Of a DNA stretch of 64,000 bases, positions 22,620 to 35,342 are shown piece after piece (the first letter of the stretch is position 1; the number at the start of each line of letters is the position of its first letter). The stretch spans positions 421,701-485,700 of the forward strand of contig MCGT01000018.1 of NCBI GenBank assembly GCA_002104935.1, read 5' to 3'. The DNA comes from Hesseltinella vesiculosa (Eukaryota; Mucoromycota; Mucoromycetes; Mucorales; Cunninghamellaceae). The notes beneath the pieces are model-generated. The model saw only the letters and a program-made list of their open reading frames with translations. It was not told the DNA's origin and ran no database searches. Position numbers and translations under genes: made by a program.

Positions 22620-23657
22620 ATGAACCATTCATACGATACTCTGATGACGGCCTTGGATCAGCTCAAAACTGCGCTAGCACACAAAGAGGTGATTTTCTTT
22701 TTAGTACGCCTCACCCACCACTGCAGATTTTTTAATCCAGTTTTGATTTCATTCGGGCAGTCGGAAAATCAGGATTTGAAGCTCAAGGTGTTGGAGTGGA
22801 AGAAACGGGCAATGCGTCAGGAAGCACAATTTACTATCGAGTTGGACCAGTGGCGAGAACGAGAACTGCAGCTGCTAGCTGAGCATCAAGCCCATGTCGA
22901 GGCCCTGACCAAAGCCCACGTCGACAAGATGGACTCGCTCTCTGAAAACATCATTTGCCTACAAAACGTCTATGAAGCCCAGCTCGCAACCAATAATCAC
23001 GAGGTACCCCATCACCTGGTTTTTGCTAAAAAAAAAAAAAAAAGTGGGCTGATCTCATGATGTATTGGATGGCGATCCTGTTCTTTTTTTTTTTTTTTTT
23101 TTTTTTGGGTTCCAGGTCCCTTCTCCTGGTCCAAGCATACCAACTGTTGCCAATCAGAAAAGTCAGAAAGCCACCCAGCTTATTGGGTCCATGAATGTAA
23201 GATGGATTGCTCGGCAGAAAAAAAAAGCCCGCTCAAGCCTTTTTCTTCTTCTGAGAAGGGGATGCTGAGAGACATGACGTCCAAATTAGAGGGGTGCCTC
23301 CAGCAGCAGCACGAAAACAGATATTCTTATCATAGCGAAGTCTCATCCACTCCACCGTTGATGTCACCCGAACCTGTTCTGTACGATGACGACGACGATC
23401 GAGGTATGGATTCAGATGATCTGGTCAGTGACGAAGAGCCTGCCGTCAACGATGACGAACGTCCACCCCGAAAAGCAGCCCTTTACGACCAGGTGCCCGT
23501 CGCCTATTCCACACCTGTGCTTAACATCGACGTTTCACCCGTCCCACGGCTAAAATCCAAACGCACCATGGAGCACTTGAACAAGGTGATCCCCACGTTT
23601 TTAAAGAAAAAAGAGCAGTGGAAGATCTCACATCGGCGGTCCACGTTGTTGAAATAA
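22620..23657 (+). CDS. Coiled-coil protein of unknown function
   Basis: Four exons give an in-frame 264-residue product: 22620-22688, 22761-23003, 23116-23196 and 23256-23657. The last acceptor (TTCTGAG) is the best fit; an alternative at 23238 also keeps the frame. Residues about 1-105 are heptad-rich and charged (NQDLKLKVLEWKKRA, then QWRERELQLLAEHQ), predicting a long coiled coil. The middle is acidic (DDDDDRGMDSDD) and the last 35 residues are basic (FLKKKEQWKISHRRS). A coiled coil, acidic linker and basic tail recall kinetochore or cytoskeletal adaptor proteins, but I recognise no family. Confidence 0.62.
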
Positions 23658-23885
23658 ACAAAGCTGCATGTCATCAAAAATGAAACCCTTCATCTCATTT
23701 GACATTGTTCTTCGCAGCAATGGTGTCTTTTTTTTTTTTTTTGGTTATGCCATATGGATCAAAGGCGGAATGAAAAAAGAGGCGTTTATTTACAACTTTC
23801 TAAAAGTACAAAAGGGAGTGGCAAAAAAAAGCAAACGAGAAGAGAGGGGAGTGAAAACAGAAGGTAGGGGGGGATATAGGGGCCG

Positions 23886-24560
23886 TCAGCGTATTAAAGG
23901 AGAGGGGGCATGGTGATGGTGATGGTTGGGCTGAGGCGGTTTGGGTACTGAGTGGGAGGAATGATGCAAGTGATGGATGAAATGATACGGGTGGTGTTGG
24001 TATGGATGAGGGTGGTGGTGGCTGGGCTGGACGGCATGGGCACGGCCGAGGTAGTGGGGTGAGCGCACATCGTCGTCATGGTCGTCGTCCGTGTGATGAA
24101 AAGATGACGTTGACGATGACAGGCCAGGGGAAGCGATGTCCATGGATTGAGGGCACGTCTGTTCCAAAGAGGGGTTTTTTATGGAGGAGCAGGTTGAATC
24201 GACAAGATCGATGTGTTGTTGGCGACGGCGTTGTTTCCTTCGGGGGGCCCAGGATTGCTTTTGCTGGTCAGAGCGTTGCTGGAACTCGGCTTCGTAGTCA
24301 GCGGTGGGGTCGATCTGGTCCGGTTCTTCGCACAAGTAACCCAGGTCTTCAAAAAAGACCCGGATTTCTTGTACGATATGATTGTCCTTGTCGCAGTGAG
24401 CCTCTTCCGGCACTAGAGGGATAAACTGGAACAGGTTTTCCTGCACTTCGCAGTCGTCGATCCATTCGACCATGTCATGATCGGCACAATCATCGGGCTC
24501 AGGGTCAACCGATGTCAGCGATAAAATTTCAAAGCCAGGAATGTGCTGGAGCGTTTCCAT
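23886..24560 (-). CDS. Acidic, C-terminally histidine-rich protein of unknown function
   Basis: From the ATG at 24558-24560 the frame encodes 224 residues without introns. The first 80 residues are acidic with hydrophobic motifs (HIPGFEILSLTSVDPEPDD, then a DHDMVEWIDDCEVQENLFQ-type block) and could form a small fold or transactivation region. A basic patch (APRRKQRRRQQ) near residue 125 may be a nuclear localisation signal. The last 60 residues are His/Pro-rich. A TTACAG acceptor-like site lies just upstream of the start, so a 5' leader intron or an upstream exon is possible. No family is recognised. Confidence 0.5.
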   Translation of the reverse strand: METLQHIPGFEILSLTSVDPEPDDCADHDMVEWIDDCEVQENLFQFIPLVPEEAHCDKDNHIVQEIRVFFEDLGYLCEEPDQIDPTADYEAEFQQRSDQQKQSWAPRRKQRRRQQHIDLVDSTCSSIKNPSLEQTCPQSMDIASPGLSSSTSSFHHTDDDHDDDVRSPHYLGRAHAVQPSHHHPHPYQHHPYHFIHHLHHSSHSVPKPPQPNHHHHHAPSPLIR

Positions 24561-25159
24561 TTTATAAAGAGAGCAAGCTGTAATATAAGAAAAAAAAAGA
24601 AGGGTATATGCAAACAAAGAAAAGGAAGGAAATGAAAGAAAAATATAAAAAGTGCTGATCTCAATTTTGACCTCCTAAAATAAAAAAGTAGGTCCAGAGT
24701 GGCACGGGTGGAAATGGAACCTTGATCCAAACCAGCCAATGACAACCCTGGAAACATGATAACATGTAAGATAGCGAGACTCCGAAAAAAGGTATTTTTT
24801 TCTCCTTGATGCACGCTTTTCATTGGCCCTCAAGCCATGGCTCACCCAGCTCTCAACCAACAGTCCGCCAATCGTCAGCAGAGGCTCTTTTGCTACTATC
24901 CACCCTCGGTCCTTTCCTCCCCAAAAAAACAAGCGCTACCATTAAAAAACCCCAGCATCGCCAACAAAAAAATAAAATAAAATCAACAGGGGAGGAATGT
25001 TCTCTAAAAAGGCCAACGGACGGGAAATTACGGGTTTTATTGGGGGACAAAAAGGTATCTTTTGGAAAAAAAAAAAAAAACAATGCAAACAAAAAATCAC
25101 ACACGCATAATTTGGCTGGACAAAAAAAGAAATTTTTGGGTCCAATGCTCATGTCCCAA
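24561..25159. other. Intergenic region, no gene recognised
   Basis: Lies between the start of the acidic/His-rich gene and the stop of the phosphatase gene. It is AT- and homopolymer-rich, and the minus-strand frame that crosses it is the read-through tail of the phosphatase's fifth exon. Confidence 0.5.
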
Positions 25160-26380
25160 TCAGGCCTTGGGCAGAGAGGCGCAAAGAATGGATCGCACCT
25201 TTTCCTGGGCTTTCGTATCAAAACCAATCGATTCCAAATATTCTGGGATGGAGCCATATTGCTTTTTGAGGTAATTGAATAAATCCCGCATGTTCTAATA
25301 AGGAACGGACAAAAAAGTGAGCGAAATCCCTCAAGAGCGTTTTTTCTTCCTACCTGAGGAGGAGTATGCATGAATTCATCAGATAAGCCCGAGCGCTGGA
25401 TGTCTTTGGCCAAGGCATCATGAACAGGTGCCAAACCTGCTTCGGATTTGGCATAGTCTAGGACGATTTGTTCTTCCGGCACGCCACAGATGGCTAGAAC
25501 CAGGGCCACCACCATGCCTGTGCGGTCCTTGCCATGGGAGCAGTGAACGTGGATGGGGAAGTGGGTTTCGTCGGTGAATAAGGTCAAGGCCCGTTTGATT
25601 TCTTCACTGCTATACTTTAGCGAGGCTTTGTACAGCTGCACCACGCCACCGGGGCTCACCACATACTTGCCCACCACATAGGCGGCCCATTGGAATTGAA
25701 ACATAAGCGCAAGGAGCAAGATCCATCTGGGCGTCCGAAATATTAATAGTGAGTTTGGCAGTGCCATTTTTTGGGTTCCCCTTACAGTTTCAAGAGCAAT
25801 GAGCTTCTGCCAAAGATGTAATTCTTTTTGAAATTCCAGCTGGCGAAGCTGATCTTGACCTTGCGTCGCATCCACGACTTTTCATTGACGAGTTCCTCCT
25901 GTGAGAGGAAAATTTAGTCCAAAGATGCCACTGTGCTCTTTCCCTGCCCTGCCTGGTTTGTTTACGCAGCTTACTTTTTCTGGCCAACTTGGAAACACCG
26001 CATCGATGGGAAAACTACCCTTGGATTCCTGGCTAGAATAAGCGAGGTTACAATCGAGTGTCAGTGTGGCGCGGGCGAAGGTCCGTTTACCTGGTGCGCA
26101 GATCCAGAATGGTGCGGGTGTGATAAGCATTGACAAATACAGAAACATCTTCGTTGGACATGTTGTCCATGGTTGCTGATCGTGTCAACATGTCGGGCTT
26201 GATATACCTACATGATGCATCCATGCATCAAGGTGGAGGCAAAGCAAAAAAAAAAAAATCAGTATTCGATCCAGGGCGCTTGTTGACGTGACTTGGACTT
26301 TACAGTTTTTGTTCTGGAGATAAGCCAATGGAGACAGCGACATCTCGAAAGTTTGCGGGAGTGATTTTGCTTGATACCAT
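25160..26380 (-). CDS. Tyrosine/lipid phosphatase, HCxxGKDRTG type
   Basis: Six exons (26304-26380, 26091-26207, 25975-26032, 25786-25898, 25354-25726, 25160-25294) join in frame to 290 residues. The N-terminus has NFRDV, followed by a segment with HTRTILDLRT, both typical of the Y_phosphatase3 (MptpB-like) family. The active site is VHCSHGKDRTG, with the nucleophilic cysteine, P-loop arginine and the extra lysine-aspartate found in phosphoinositide- or dual-specificity members. The C-terminus (NYLKKQYGSIPEYLESIGF) is also characteristic. The substrate is unknown; phosphotyrosine or phosphoinositides are likely. A hydrophobic stretch around residues 122-145 is probably the domain core rather than a membrane segment. 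Confidence 0.85.
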
Positions 26381-26780
26381 ATTGCAATGACAAGAAAGAA
26401 AGAATGAAGAGAAAAAAAAGCCTAAACAAGAGGGTTGGTCCCTTTTTTATCCAGATGGCCGTCGAGCCGTGATTGGCTGAGAATCAGAGTGAACAAAAAA
26501 GAAAAGCCGAGGTGGCAAAAAAAAGTGCCACTTGACAACATGCAACCAGTGCCGCACCGCTTTCATCATAAAAAAGGTCATTCTCTTTGGAAGGTGGCCA
26601 AGCCTCCCCCTCATTGGCACAAAGCTTAAGAAATGTCTTTTTTTGTGATTCATTCTGTACAACCCAAAACCCGGCACTAGAACCCTTGTCAAAGGGGGAG
26701 TTGAGAACTCGATGACGTCCCGCTCCAAAAAAAACAGAGGTCTGTACAAGTAAATTTATTAAGGGAAGGGGTAAGAAAGT
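26381..26780. other. Intergenic region, no gene recognised
   Basis: The promoter region of the phosphatase gene and 3' region of the globin gene. No motif is recognised. Confidence 0.45.
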
Positions 26781-27497
26781 CTAGTTGTGCTTGTGGACAT
26801 AGCCAAAATAGATGGCGGCGGCACCGACGGCGGCACCCAGGACAGAGGGTAACATGGCATTGGAGTAGAGTATGTTGGCGAAGCAGCAGCTACTCTTCTT
26901 CTTTTCACAGATCTGGTTGTTGGGAGCGGCATAGTATTTGGCAAAGTAGTCGTTTTGGATCCACAACAGCTTGTTGAAAGCAGACAGGGCAGCAGCTTCG
27001 GTGGCGCGATCAAGCTCAAGCGACAGGATGCCGCCGACGAGGGTGGTTTCGACAAAACCCAACAAAGCGTTGACATGGATGTAGTCGACATTGATCTTGG
27101 ATTTCTTGTCGGCAGTATTTGTGTGGATCTTGGCGACCCAGTCGAGATAGCGCAGCATGCGTTCGTCATAGGGACCGTTCAGCAGCTTGTTCAAGTACTT
27201 GGACAAGAAGTCTTTTCTGAACTTGATTTGAGGATGATCCAGGTCCAGGTCTTCCAGCGAAGCAGCCACAGCACCGTCGAAACCTTCATTCTTGGGCAAG
27301 AAGAACTTCTTGGTCACGTCAAAAGAGAACAGCTTGGTATAGACAGCATCGACCACCACAGGCACCAAGGGACGGATCTTGTCAGCCACAGCTTCAATGG
27401 CCTTGATATCATCTTCGCCAAAGTCCATGAACTTGGACACATAGCCAAATCGGTAGGTGCTATCTTCATACAGCTTCTTGGTGTCGATGTGTTCCAT
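26781..27497 (-). CDS. Protoglobin-domain protein with C-terminal membrane anchor
   Basis: A single exon encodes 238 residues from the ATG at 27495-27497. Residues 15-200 follow the protoglobin pattern: FMDFGEDDIKAIEAVADKI at helix A, a VDAVYTKLFSFD helix B/C, GPYDERMLRYLDWVAKIHTN around helices E/F with His125 as probable proximal heme ligand, and INVDYIHVNALLGFVETTL at helix G. A cysteine pair (SSCC) follows. The last 26 residues contain a single hydrophobic helix (SVLGAAVGAAAIYFGYV) ending in KHN, which suggests tail anchoring with the globin in the cytosol. Heme-based gas binding or sensing is inferred from the family. The ligand and membrane are unknown. Confidence 0.78.
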   Translation of the reverse strand: MEHIDTKKLYEDSTYRFGYVSKFMDFGEDDIKAIEAVADKIRPLVPVVVDAVYTKLFSFDVTKKFFLPKNEGFDGAVAASLEDLDLDHPQIKFRKDFLSKYLNKLLNGPYDERMLRYLDWVAKIHTNTADKKSKINVDYIHVNALLGFVETTLVGGILSLELDRATEAAALSAFNKLLWIQNDYFAKYYAAPNNQICEKKKSSCCFANILYSNAMLPSVLGAAVGAAAIYFGYVHKHN

Positions 27498-27894
27498 TTT
27501 TTTACTTTTTTTTTTTTCTAAAGGAGAAAGTGAGGAAATGACAGGAAAAAAAAATTGCGGCTTATTTATAGTGAGACAGAACTTCCTTTTTGGGAATAAC
27601 AAACAAACCCTGTGGAGTTGAAAAAATGGGGTGATCTTACTTGTCCCGATGGAGTCTGGCTGGCTGGATTAATCATCATTTTCATTGTCCCTCGATCCAA
27701 AAAATTTTCGTTTATCCGGTTCATTTTCGATCAATGATTTTTTTTAATAATTTTCTATAATGTTACAAACAAAAGAAATATGTATAAAGTGAAAGCGACG
27801 TTAGAAATAGATAATAAGCACAGAAATAAAAAAGAAGAAAAAAAGAAAACCCAACGAGCAGGGACAGAATAAAAAAGAAAGGGCAGGAAAAAAA
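27498..27894. other. Globin promoter and flippase 3' region
   Basis: No gene is seen. It contains the globin TATA box and A-rich sequence downstream of the flippase stop codon. Confidence 0.45.
27565..27570 (-). promoter_or_regulatory. TATA box of the globin gene
   Basis: The minus strand reads TATAAATAAG 68-73 bases before the start codon at 27497, followed by a purine/pyrimidine leader. Confidence 0.6.
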
Positions 27895-30800
27895 TCATCC
27901 CACAGGCTTGTTGATGGTTGTATCGTACAATTTGGTGATCTTGGTTTGGTCGGTTTCAGTTTGGGAAAAGGCATAACCCCGGTTTCGTTTCAATCGCTGG
28001 ATACGTCGCACCTTGTTCACAGCCTGTCTAAATTTGTCCATACGAGGTCGGTAGTCAGGCAGGTTGTATTTTTGGATTTCTTGGACGAAATGGTAGGGAA
28101 TAGGCCGGTACATTCGTTTAAGGCTAAGGAAGTAAGTTAGCAACGGTCTCACAAAAAGATGGCCAGGCAGGCTTACTATTTCCAAATAAAGTCTCTGAGA
28201 TTGCAAACAAAAGGAACCAAGATGACGAAGAGCCAAAAGTTGAGATTGCCCCACAGCATAGGCACCATGCCCTGGTATTCTGGGAACGTATCTCGGGAGA
28301 TGGCATGTGCGATATATTCGACCACCGGCAGATAGATGAACCAGACCAACATGGACCCAATGATAGCAATGGCTGTGTACTTTGTCCAAATGCTAGAAGA
28401 AAAAAGAAAAAAAAAAGGTTCCACCAATGAGATACCGCACTCAGAGGATCATTTTTTTGACCTTACTCGGTAATCAGGGCCGCCTTCCATAAGATGCAGG
28501 CCAGCACAGCTGTAAAAACAACAGAGCCAACCCACCATTGCCCGCCAGCCACACCATTGGGGAAGACACCGTCAATATAAAAGGCGCCAAGACCGAGGAA
28601 GAACAGCAGCTATGAAAAAGAACCGGGTGGTGAGCAAACGAAAGGAACCCTGGTTCCCGGTTTTTGTCGGCGCTTTTTTTTTTTTTTTTTTTACCAGGGA
28701 GTGATACACGGCATTGGCCATCCAACCCCAGAAACGTTTTTGATTAAAGAATTCGTTGGATTGGCCAAGCATATACATTTGAGGATATTTGTCCAGCATG
28801 CGTGCAGATACCAATTGATCAAAGATACCCATGGCCAATGGAGGCAGGAAGGTGAAGATCACGTTGAAACAAGACATTGTCCAGGATTCATACAGCGTTG
28901 AGCCCGAGAACCCGTTGTAAAAGGCATACTAAGGAAGACGATGAGTCACGGATGCCTGTAGGACGGCAAGAATTTACCCAGAATTGCGTCAGATAGAGGG
29001 CAACGTTTTTGTAAAAGTAGAAAAAGATCATCTTGGACAGGCGTTGGTAGGCCCAGGAACCATGGACCAGCAGCAATTTCTTGAGGAAGCGGAACTGGGA
29101 GATGGCGAAATCGGCACTACGAGCGGCTTGCAGACCTTCCACACCGCTGATACCCACACCCACATGGGCAGCTTGGATCATGGAGACATCGTTGGCACCG
29201 TCACCAATCGCCAGCATGATGGATTTGTCGTATTTCTTCACTACTTTGACCACCAAGGCTTTTTGAAGAGGGGACACACGGCAGCAAATCACCGCCTTGC
29301 AAAGCACAGCCAGGTCATAAAAGATCTTTTCTACTTCCTTTTCCAAAGCGAACGTCAAGGCTCGACCGTCAATCACCAATGCCAGGGGCTAAAAAAGAAA
29401 AGGATGACATCGGTGGGCTGAGTTAACCAGGCAATTTTTTTTTTTTTTTACCTCCATTTCTTCGCCTCTGTTCATGACGTCGGTGATGTCTTTGTACTTC
29501 TTTTCCAAAAAGGTCTTTGTTTCCCAGTGGCTGTCTTCATTGCAGATGATGAGCGACATGTCTTCGTTGAGGAGCTTGCAGGAGTAGCCAATATTGATGG
29601 CGGTTTCCTGGCGATCGCCGGTCAGCACCCAGACCTTGATGCCAGCTTCTTGCATCGTATGGATCGTGTCAGGCACTCCATCTTGCAGACGATCTTCAAT
29701 GGCTGTGGCGCCCAGCAAGAACAGGTCCTTTTCGATCATTTCAGCCGCACGGTCCAGTTCGTCGGAGCGGTTGACCAATGTGGTGGCAGCCTTGTCATAG
29801 ATCTGAGACCAGCGGGCGTATTCATCTTCGGGGATCTCACGCATAGCAATACACAGCGTGCGCAGCCCTTCCGATGCAAAGTCTTCCAGATGGATCAGTG
29901 TGCGCTCAACATAGGGGTTGTTTTCAGCCAGGCGTTCGAGAATAACGGTGTCGGCACCTTTACAGTACAACTTGATTTTGCCATCGGGGCCCCGCACCAC
30001 GGCTGACATACGTTTACGTGTCGAGTTAAATTCACAAATGTTGAGCACCTGGAATTCCGCATCACGACCAAGCACACTGGACGTGATCGAGTTGGGTCTG
30101 CGGGTCTACGAAAGAAGACGTGTGAGAACAGGGTGGTTGGGTAGAGACAAAGCTTACATGGAAGACGTATTTCAAATCACTGGCGCCTTTGACAAGAGCG
30201 CCTTCGTCGGGCGAGGATGCTTGGTAGACGATGTCGCCGCCATCTTCGGGTTGTTCGGGAATGACGGTGTGGCAGGTGGAAAGCAAAGTCAGGAATTCGT
30301 TGATGACATTGGCCGTGGCATGGGATTTAAGATGGTCGTCCAGCTGTGTAAACGTGTACTGGAGTGAAGGGTCGTCGTCGTCGCCACGAGCTTGTTTGTC
30401 CGAGTCCACCTTGTCCGCATACGATAAGCCAGCAATAGAGCATTGCCGGAACTGCATTTCATTACAAGTCAGAGTACCAGTTTTGTCAGAGAAGATGTAT
30501 TTGACCTAAAACGAGGGGTAAGGATGTCAGCAAAACACTTGGCTATTTTTCCGACGCATTTACTTGGCCAAGTTCTTCGATCAAGCTACTGCTTCTAGCC
30601 ACAGCAGGGGTGTCGGTGGGAGCATAGTACATGTCCAGATCCGATTCAATCAAGTACGACAAGATAAATTTCACAATTTCCATGGTCACCATCAAACTAA
30701 ACAAATACGTAAAAAAAAAGAAGGGTGTCATCACCTGTTTTCATAACGGCGAAAGGTTACCTGATGGGAATAAAGCTGTTGAACAGAATCAAAAAGGTCA

Positions 30801-32682
30801 GGATATCATAGCCAAATTCTTGAGCTTTGCTTTGTTCATTGATGGGTAGATAGGCCAATTGCTCACCGCGGGTTGCCTAGAGAATGAAAAAAAAGGGTAA
30901 AGATGGCGGTAAAAAAAAAAAAAAAGAGGTATTCATGACTCACGGTAAACACGGTTCCACCAATGGCGCCAGCAATGCTCATCAGCACCAAAATGGTAAA
31001 CAAATAAATGATGTTGCGGTTGGTAATATGGGTAACATTGGACACTTTGGAAGGTTTCTTGCTAAGAAAGGGGTGAGAAAGGCGTTGGTGAGAGGAGAAA
31101 GCGATTTTACCTGGAATTCAACATCAGTTTGGTTTCATGACCGGTGAAGACGACAATGCCATAGATCCAATCGGTATTGCGCAGCTGGGCACCACGAAGC
31201 AAAATTTGGGTGGGATCCAGAGGGAAATCGCGAGTTTTGCCCATGTCATCGTTCATGGACAACACCCCATCGTAGTTGTACAGACGGTTGTTGGGCTGTT
31301 CAGATTTGATGATACCGCCAAGTTGACTGGCTTCCATGGGATTCAACACCTTGGCTGTTTGGGGCAGTGCTTGTTTGATTTTCAAGTTGACTTCACTAGA
31401 AAGCAGGCACGAAAAAGGGGTGAGTCACGTGGTTTGGTCAGGGCGGCATCTTACCCGTCGAGGTTACTTGTTTCAATATAGCAAAGGCCTTCGGGTTCAG
31501 AGCTGCTGAGGAGGATCAGATCGGCTGGGAAGTTTTCGCCACCGCGGATCCGAAGAATGTCGCCCACCTTGACATCACGCCAGGGTTTTTCGACAAATTG
31601 AGAGCCTCGCAGAACATTTGTTTTTTTCGCATTGACTTCGGCATCGGACCGGTGGACGCCCTAGGGTTCGGAAACAAAGATGAGTCTAGCACGAGAAAGA
31701 GAGAGACCCTCTTTTTTTTTTTTGCTTACCAGATCTTCCATGAATTCCTTGATCGCAGTAATAAATAACACGATACACAGCGGAACCAAGGTGGTCCATC
31801 GAGATGTTGGTGACACGTCCGGGATTTGCTAGAAAGACGGGTCAGCGCAGGTTGCTCAACTTTTTGATTTTTCATATTACCTGGATACCAGAGACGAACA
31901 AGAAAAAGACATTGGCATACTTTGAGAATTCTTCATATAAAAACCTGGGCAGGAAGGTGATAACGGTGTATTTGGCAGTGAAGACTTTGTTGTTGAGGAA
32001 TCGCTGTTGGTCATTGAGATCGTTGTTGTTGACATGGATAATGCGTTCACCTCCAGCGCCGGCATTGCCTGATGCAGATGGGGTCATACCAAAGGCGCTT
32101 TGCAAGGCTTCCTTGGCTGATCCAAAGAACGATCGACGACGGCGTTTGGGTCGCTGGCCCCGGGCAGTGATGTAGGATTGATCAGGGGGACTGGATGGTG
32201 AGGCAGAATGACCAGCAATGGCCCCTTGATGGTTCAGGAGCTGCAAGTCATCTTCATCATCAAACCCGGTGCTTTCATCATAAAGAGATGGCCCTGCGAA
32301 AAAACCAAAAAAAGGGTGAGTAAAAAAAAAAATTAGGAGCATTCCGCTGTGTGTTGCAAGATGAGGATGATTTACCATCGGTTGCAAATGTGTCTGTTCG
32401 TTTCATCGCTTGACTTTGTTGGAGGTGGGCAGGAGCGGCGGCTGGGAGCTGTGGATTGGACTGAGGAGGATAGGTCGAGGAGGGAGCAGGAGGATGATGG
32501 CCAAAGCCTTGCTGCAGATCAATCAAGTCGCCGTCATAGTCAGATGTGGAATACTGTTGCTGAGGGTGATGTGCAGAACGGTCTTGCTGTTGTGAATTAG
32601 GCTGATGGTAAGGACGTTCGTCTTGCCAAGGCTCAGACGAAAACTCTTGGTAATCGTCGAATGGATTGTTGTGAGACGCCAC
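27895..32682 (-). CDS. DRS2: P4-type phospholipid flippase, Drs2-like
   Basis: Fifteen exons join in frame to 1303 residues (first exon 32376-32682, then 31881-32293, 31730-31828, 31455-31660, 31111-31395, 30944-31061, 30761-30876, 30564-30696, 30158-30505, 29452-30105, 28978-29388, 28695-28928, 28467-28609, 28177-28392, 27895-28123). The order of parts is typical: a disordered Gln/Pro-rich N-terminus, the [16 protein letters not shown] entry, the actuator loop LDGE, the M4 PISL motif (513-516), the phosphorylation site DKTGTLT (Asp566), [11 protein letters not shown] in the nucleotide domain, [18 protein letters not shown], and ten hydrophobic spans. It moves aminophospholipids to the cytosolic leaflet of Golgi/endosomal membranes with a Cdc50-type partner. 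The actuator motif reads DGEV at 341-344 instead of DGET. Confidence 0.93.
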
Positions 32683-33101
32683 TTTGAGTTATTCAACAAA
32701 GGGAAAATGAATTAAAACAGAGGAATATTATATATACTATAATATATACGACCAGCAAACGCTATAAAATACAAAGGACAGGTGGGCCAGGAAAAAAGGG
32801 TGAAAGGAAAGAGGAAAAAAGGGTCCCATTTTTCATTAGAGGCGGTTGCTTTTGCACTGTTTTTCCACCTCGTTCCATTTTTGAATTGCATTCGAATTCC
32901 GCCTTTTTTTTTTTTTTTTGAAGCGTCTCTTTTTTTTTCTTCACTTTTTATTCTTCTCTACAAGGTTGAACACCTAACGGATTCGGTAGGCTCCTTTTCT
33001 TTCCATCGCTTTGTTCTAACATACTCATAATGACTTTCTTTCATAATAAAGGTGTCCCATTTACGTATTCACAGTCAGTAGCAGAACAACTTTTATTTTT
33101 A
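32683..33101. other. Divergent promoter region, flippase / FabG-like reductase
   Basis: Two divergent genes share this AT-rich stretch. A TATATACTATAATATATA stretch near 32730-32748 could serve either gene. The bases from 33030 may be coding if the reductase starts at the upstream ATG. Confidence 0.4.
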
Positions 33102-34081
<980 letters not shown>

Positions 34082-34156
34082 AGTTTCACAGGAACTGTCT
34101 ATTATCTAGTTGGCCGCTCCTCTTTGATTCGATGTATATAAAACGCACACCTTTAT

Positions 34157-35075
34157 TCACAAATTGGAGCTGGGTGCTGAATCTAAATCCGTGTAGGGAA
34201 GCATACGATCCCACCACTTGCGCACGGCATCGCTTCGGGGTATGGCATCCAAAAGCACAGGGCCAAACAATTCAGGGCGAAGGGCCTTTAGGAAGATAAA
34301 GGCTCCAGCCACAGTGGCATCCGCAAACGTGGCTGAACAGCACATGGAAAAAAAAAAAAAACGGGTCAGACATGCAACATGGGGGGTGCCTCTCAGACTT
34401 ACGACGATCGCCGGCCAAAAAGGGATACTTTCGTAGGGTCATGTTGATAAAGCGCATGATGTGTTTGATTTCCTTGATGATACTGTCCTCATCCTTGGTG
34501 AAGTCTTCCAGCTTACGCTTGTAGATTTCTTCACGACCCTTGCGGAACCAGTCCTGGAGCTCTTTTGGTGTGCATTTGTTGTGAACTTTGAGAACGACGA
34601 GGCTGTGGATGTTCATCATCAGGTCGTTGAAGACAAATCGGTTAAAGAAGAAGAACAGGGGCTCATGGTCACCAATCAACTTGGGCGCTTCTGGGAAGGC
34701 TTCATCCAGATAACGGGCAATTTCCCACGATTCTTGAACAACCTTGTCGCCATGAGCCTTGTCCACAATCACAGGCACCGTGGGGGCAACCCCGTTTTGA
34801 CTTATTGATAAATGAGTTACTGCTGCACAATACCGCCATGGCACTTACGTGAGTTCGGGAATGACAGTCTGGACATCAAAAAAGGTGAGCCAGCGTGTTT
34901 CAAAAGGAATTTTCTAGCAGCGAAAAAAAAGTAATGGGGTCAAACTCAAATGTCACAAGAGGTGGGAAGCATGTACCTTGATATTCAAACACACTCGAGT
35001 TCTGGCAGTGTTGGGGCTCCAGATTTCGTTGGGGGTGTCTAGTTCTAGATCGTAAAAGACAATGGGAGGAGACAT
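34157..35075 (-). CDS. Glutathione S-transferase, fungal FuA/etherase-like
   Basis: Exons 34977-35075, 34849-34913, 34403-34800 and 34157-34332 join in frame to 245 residues. The N-terminus (VFYDLELD, then WSPNTARTRVCLNIKKIPFE) matches fungal GSTs in which a WSPNT motif stands at the glutathione-activating position. The thioredoxin-like half continues with VAPTVPVIVD and SWEIARYLDEAFPE (cis-Pro and glutathione gamma-Glu-binding Glu-Ser region). The helical C-terminal domain ends with a GDRPTFADATVAG N-capping-type box. The likely role is conjugating or cleaving small aromatic or ether substrates. The donor-acceptor pair at the third intron leaves a one-base phase that was checked. Confidence 0.82.
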
Positions 35076-35342
35076 GACACGTTGATGACGGGAGAGAAGA
35101 ATGAAAAAAAAAAAAGCGCTTTCTCATTTTTTTTCACACCGCCAAACCTTGCCTTCGGCAATTGCTGAGTCATCCGCTGTCCTTCAGTAGCCTCCTCGTT
35201 CCTCGGGAACTTTCTCAAGAGATTTGAATCAAATGAGAAGGGGGATAGGCTTTATTTACATTGGAAAAAAAAAGAATAAAGGGAGAAAGGTGGGGGGGGG
35301 AATCATGAGAGGGGAAAAGAGACAGTTCAAACGCTGAGGAGT

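Noticed and set aside
24853..25353. Read-through extension of the phosphatase exon 5 frame to 24853
   Set aside because: A GTAGGA donor at 25353 and a TTATTAG acceptor at 25295 give the family C-terminus (NYLKKQYGSIPEYL), while the read-through is poly-Phe and unlike the family.
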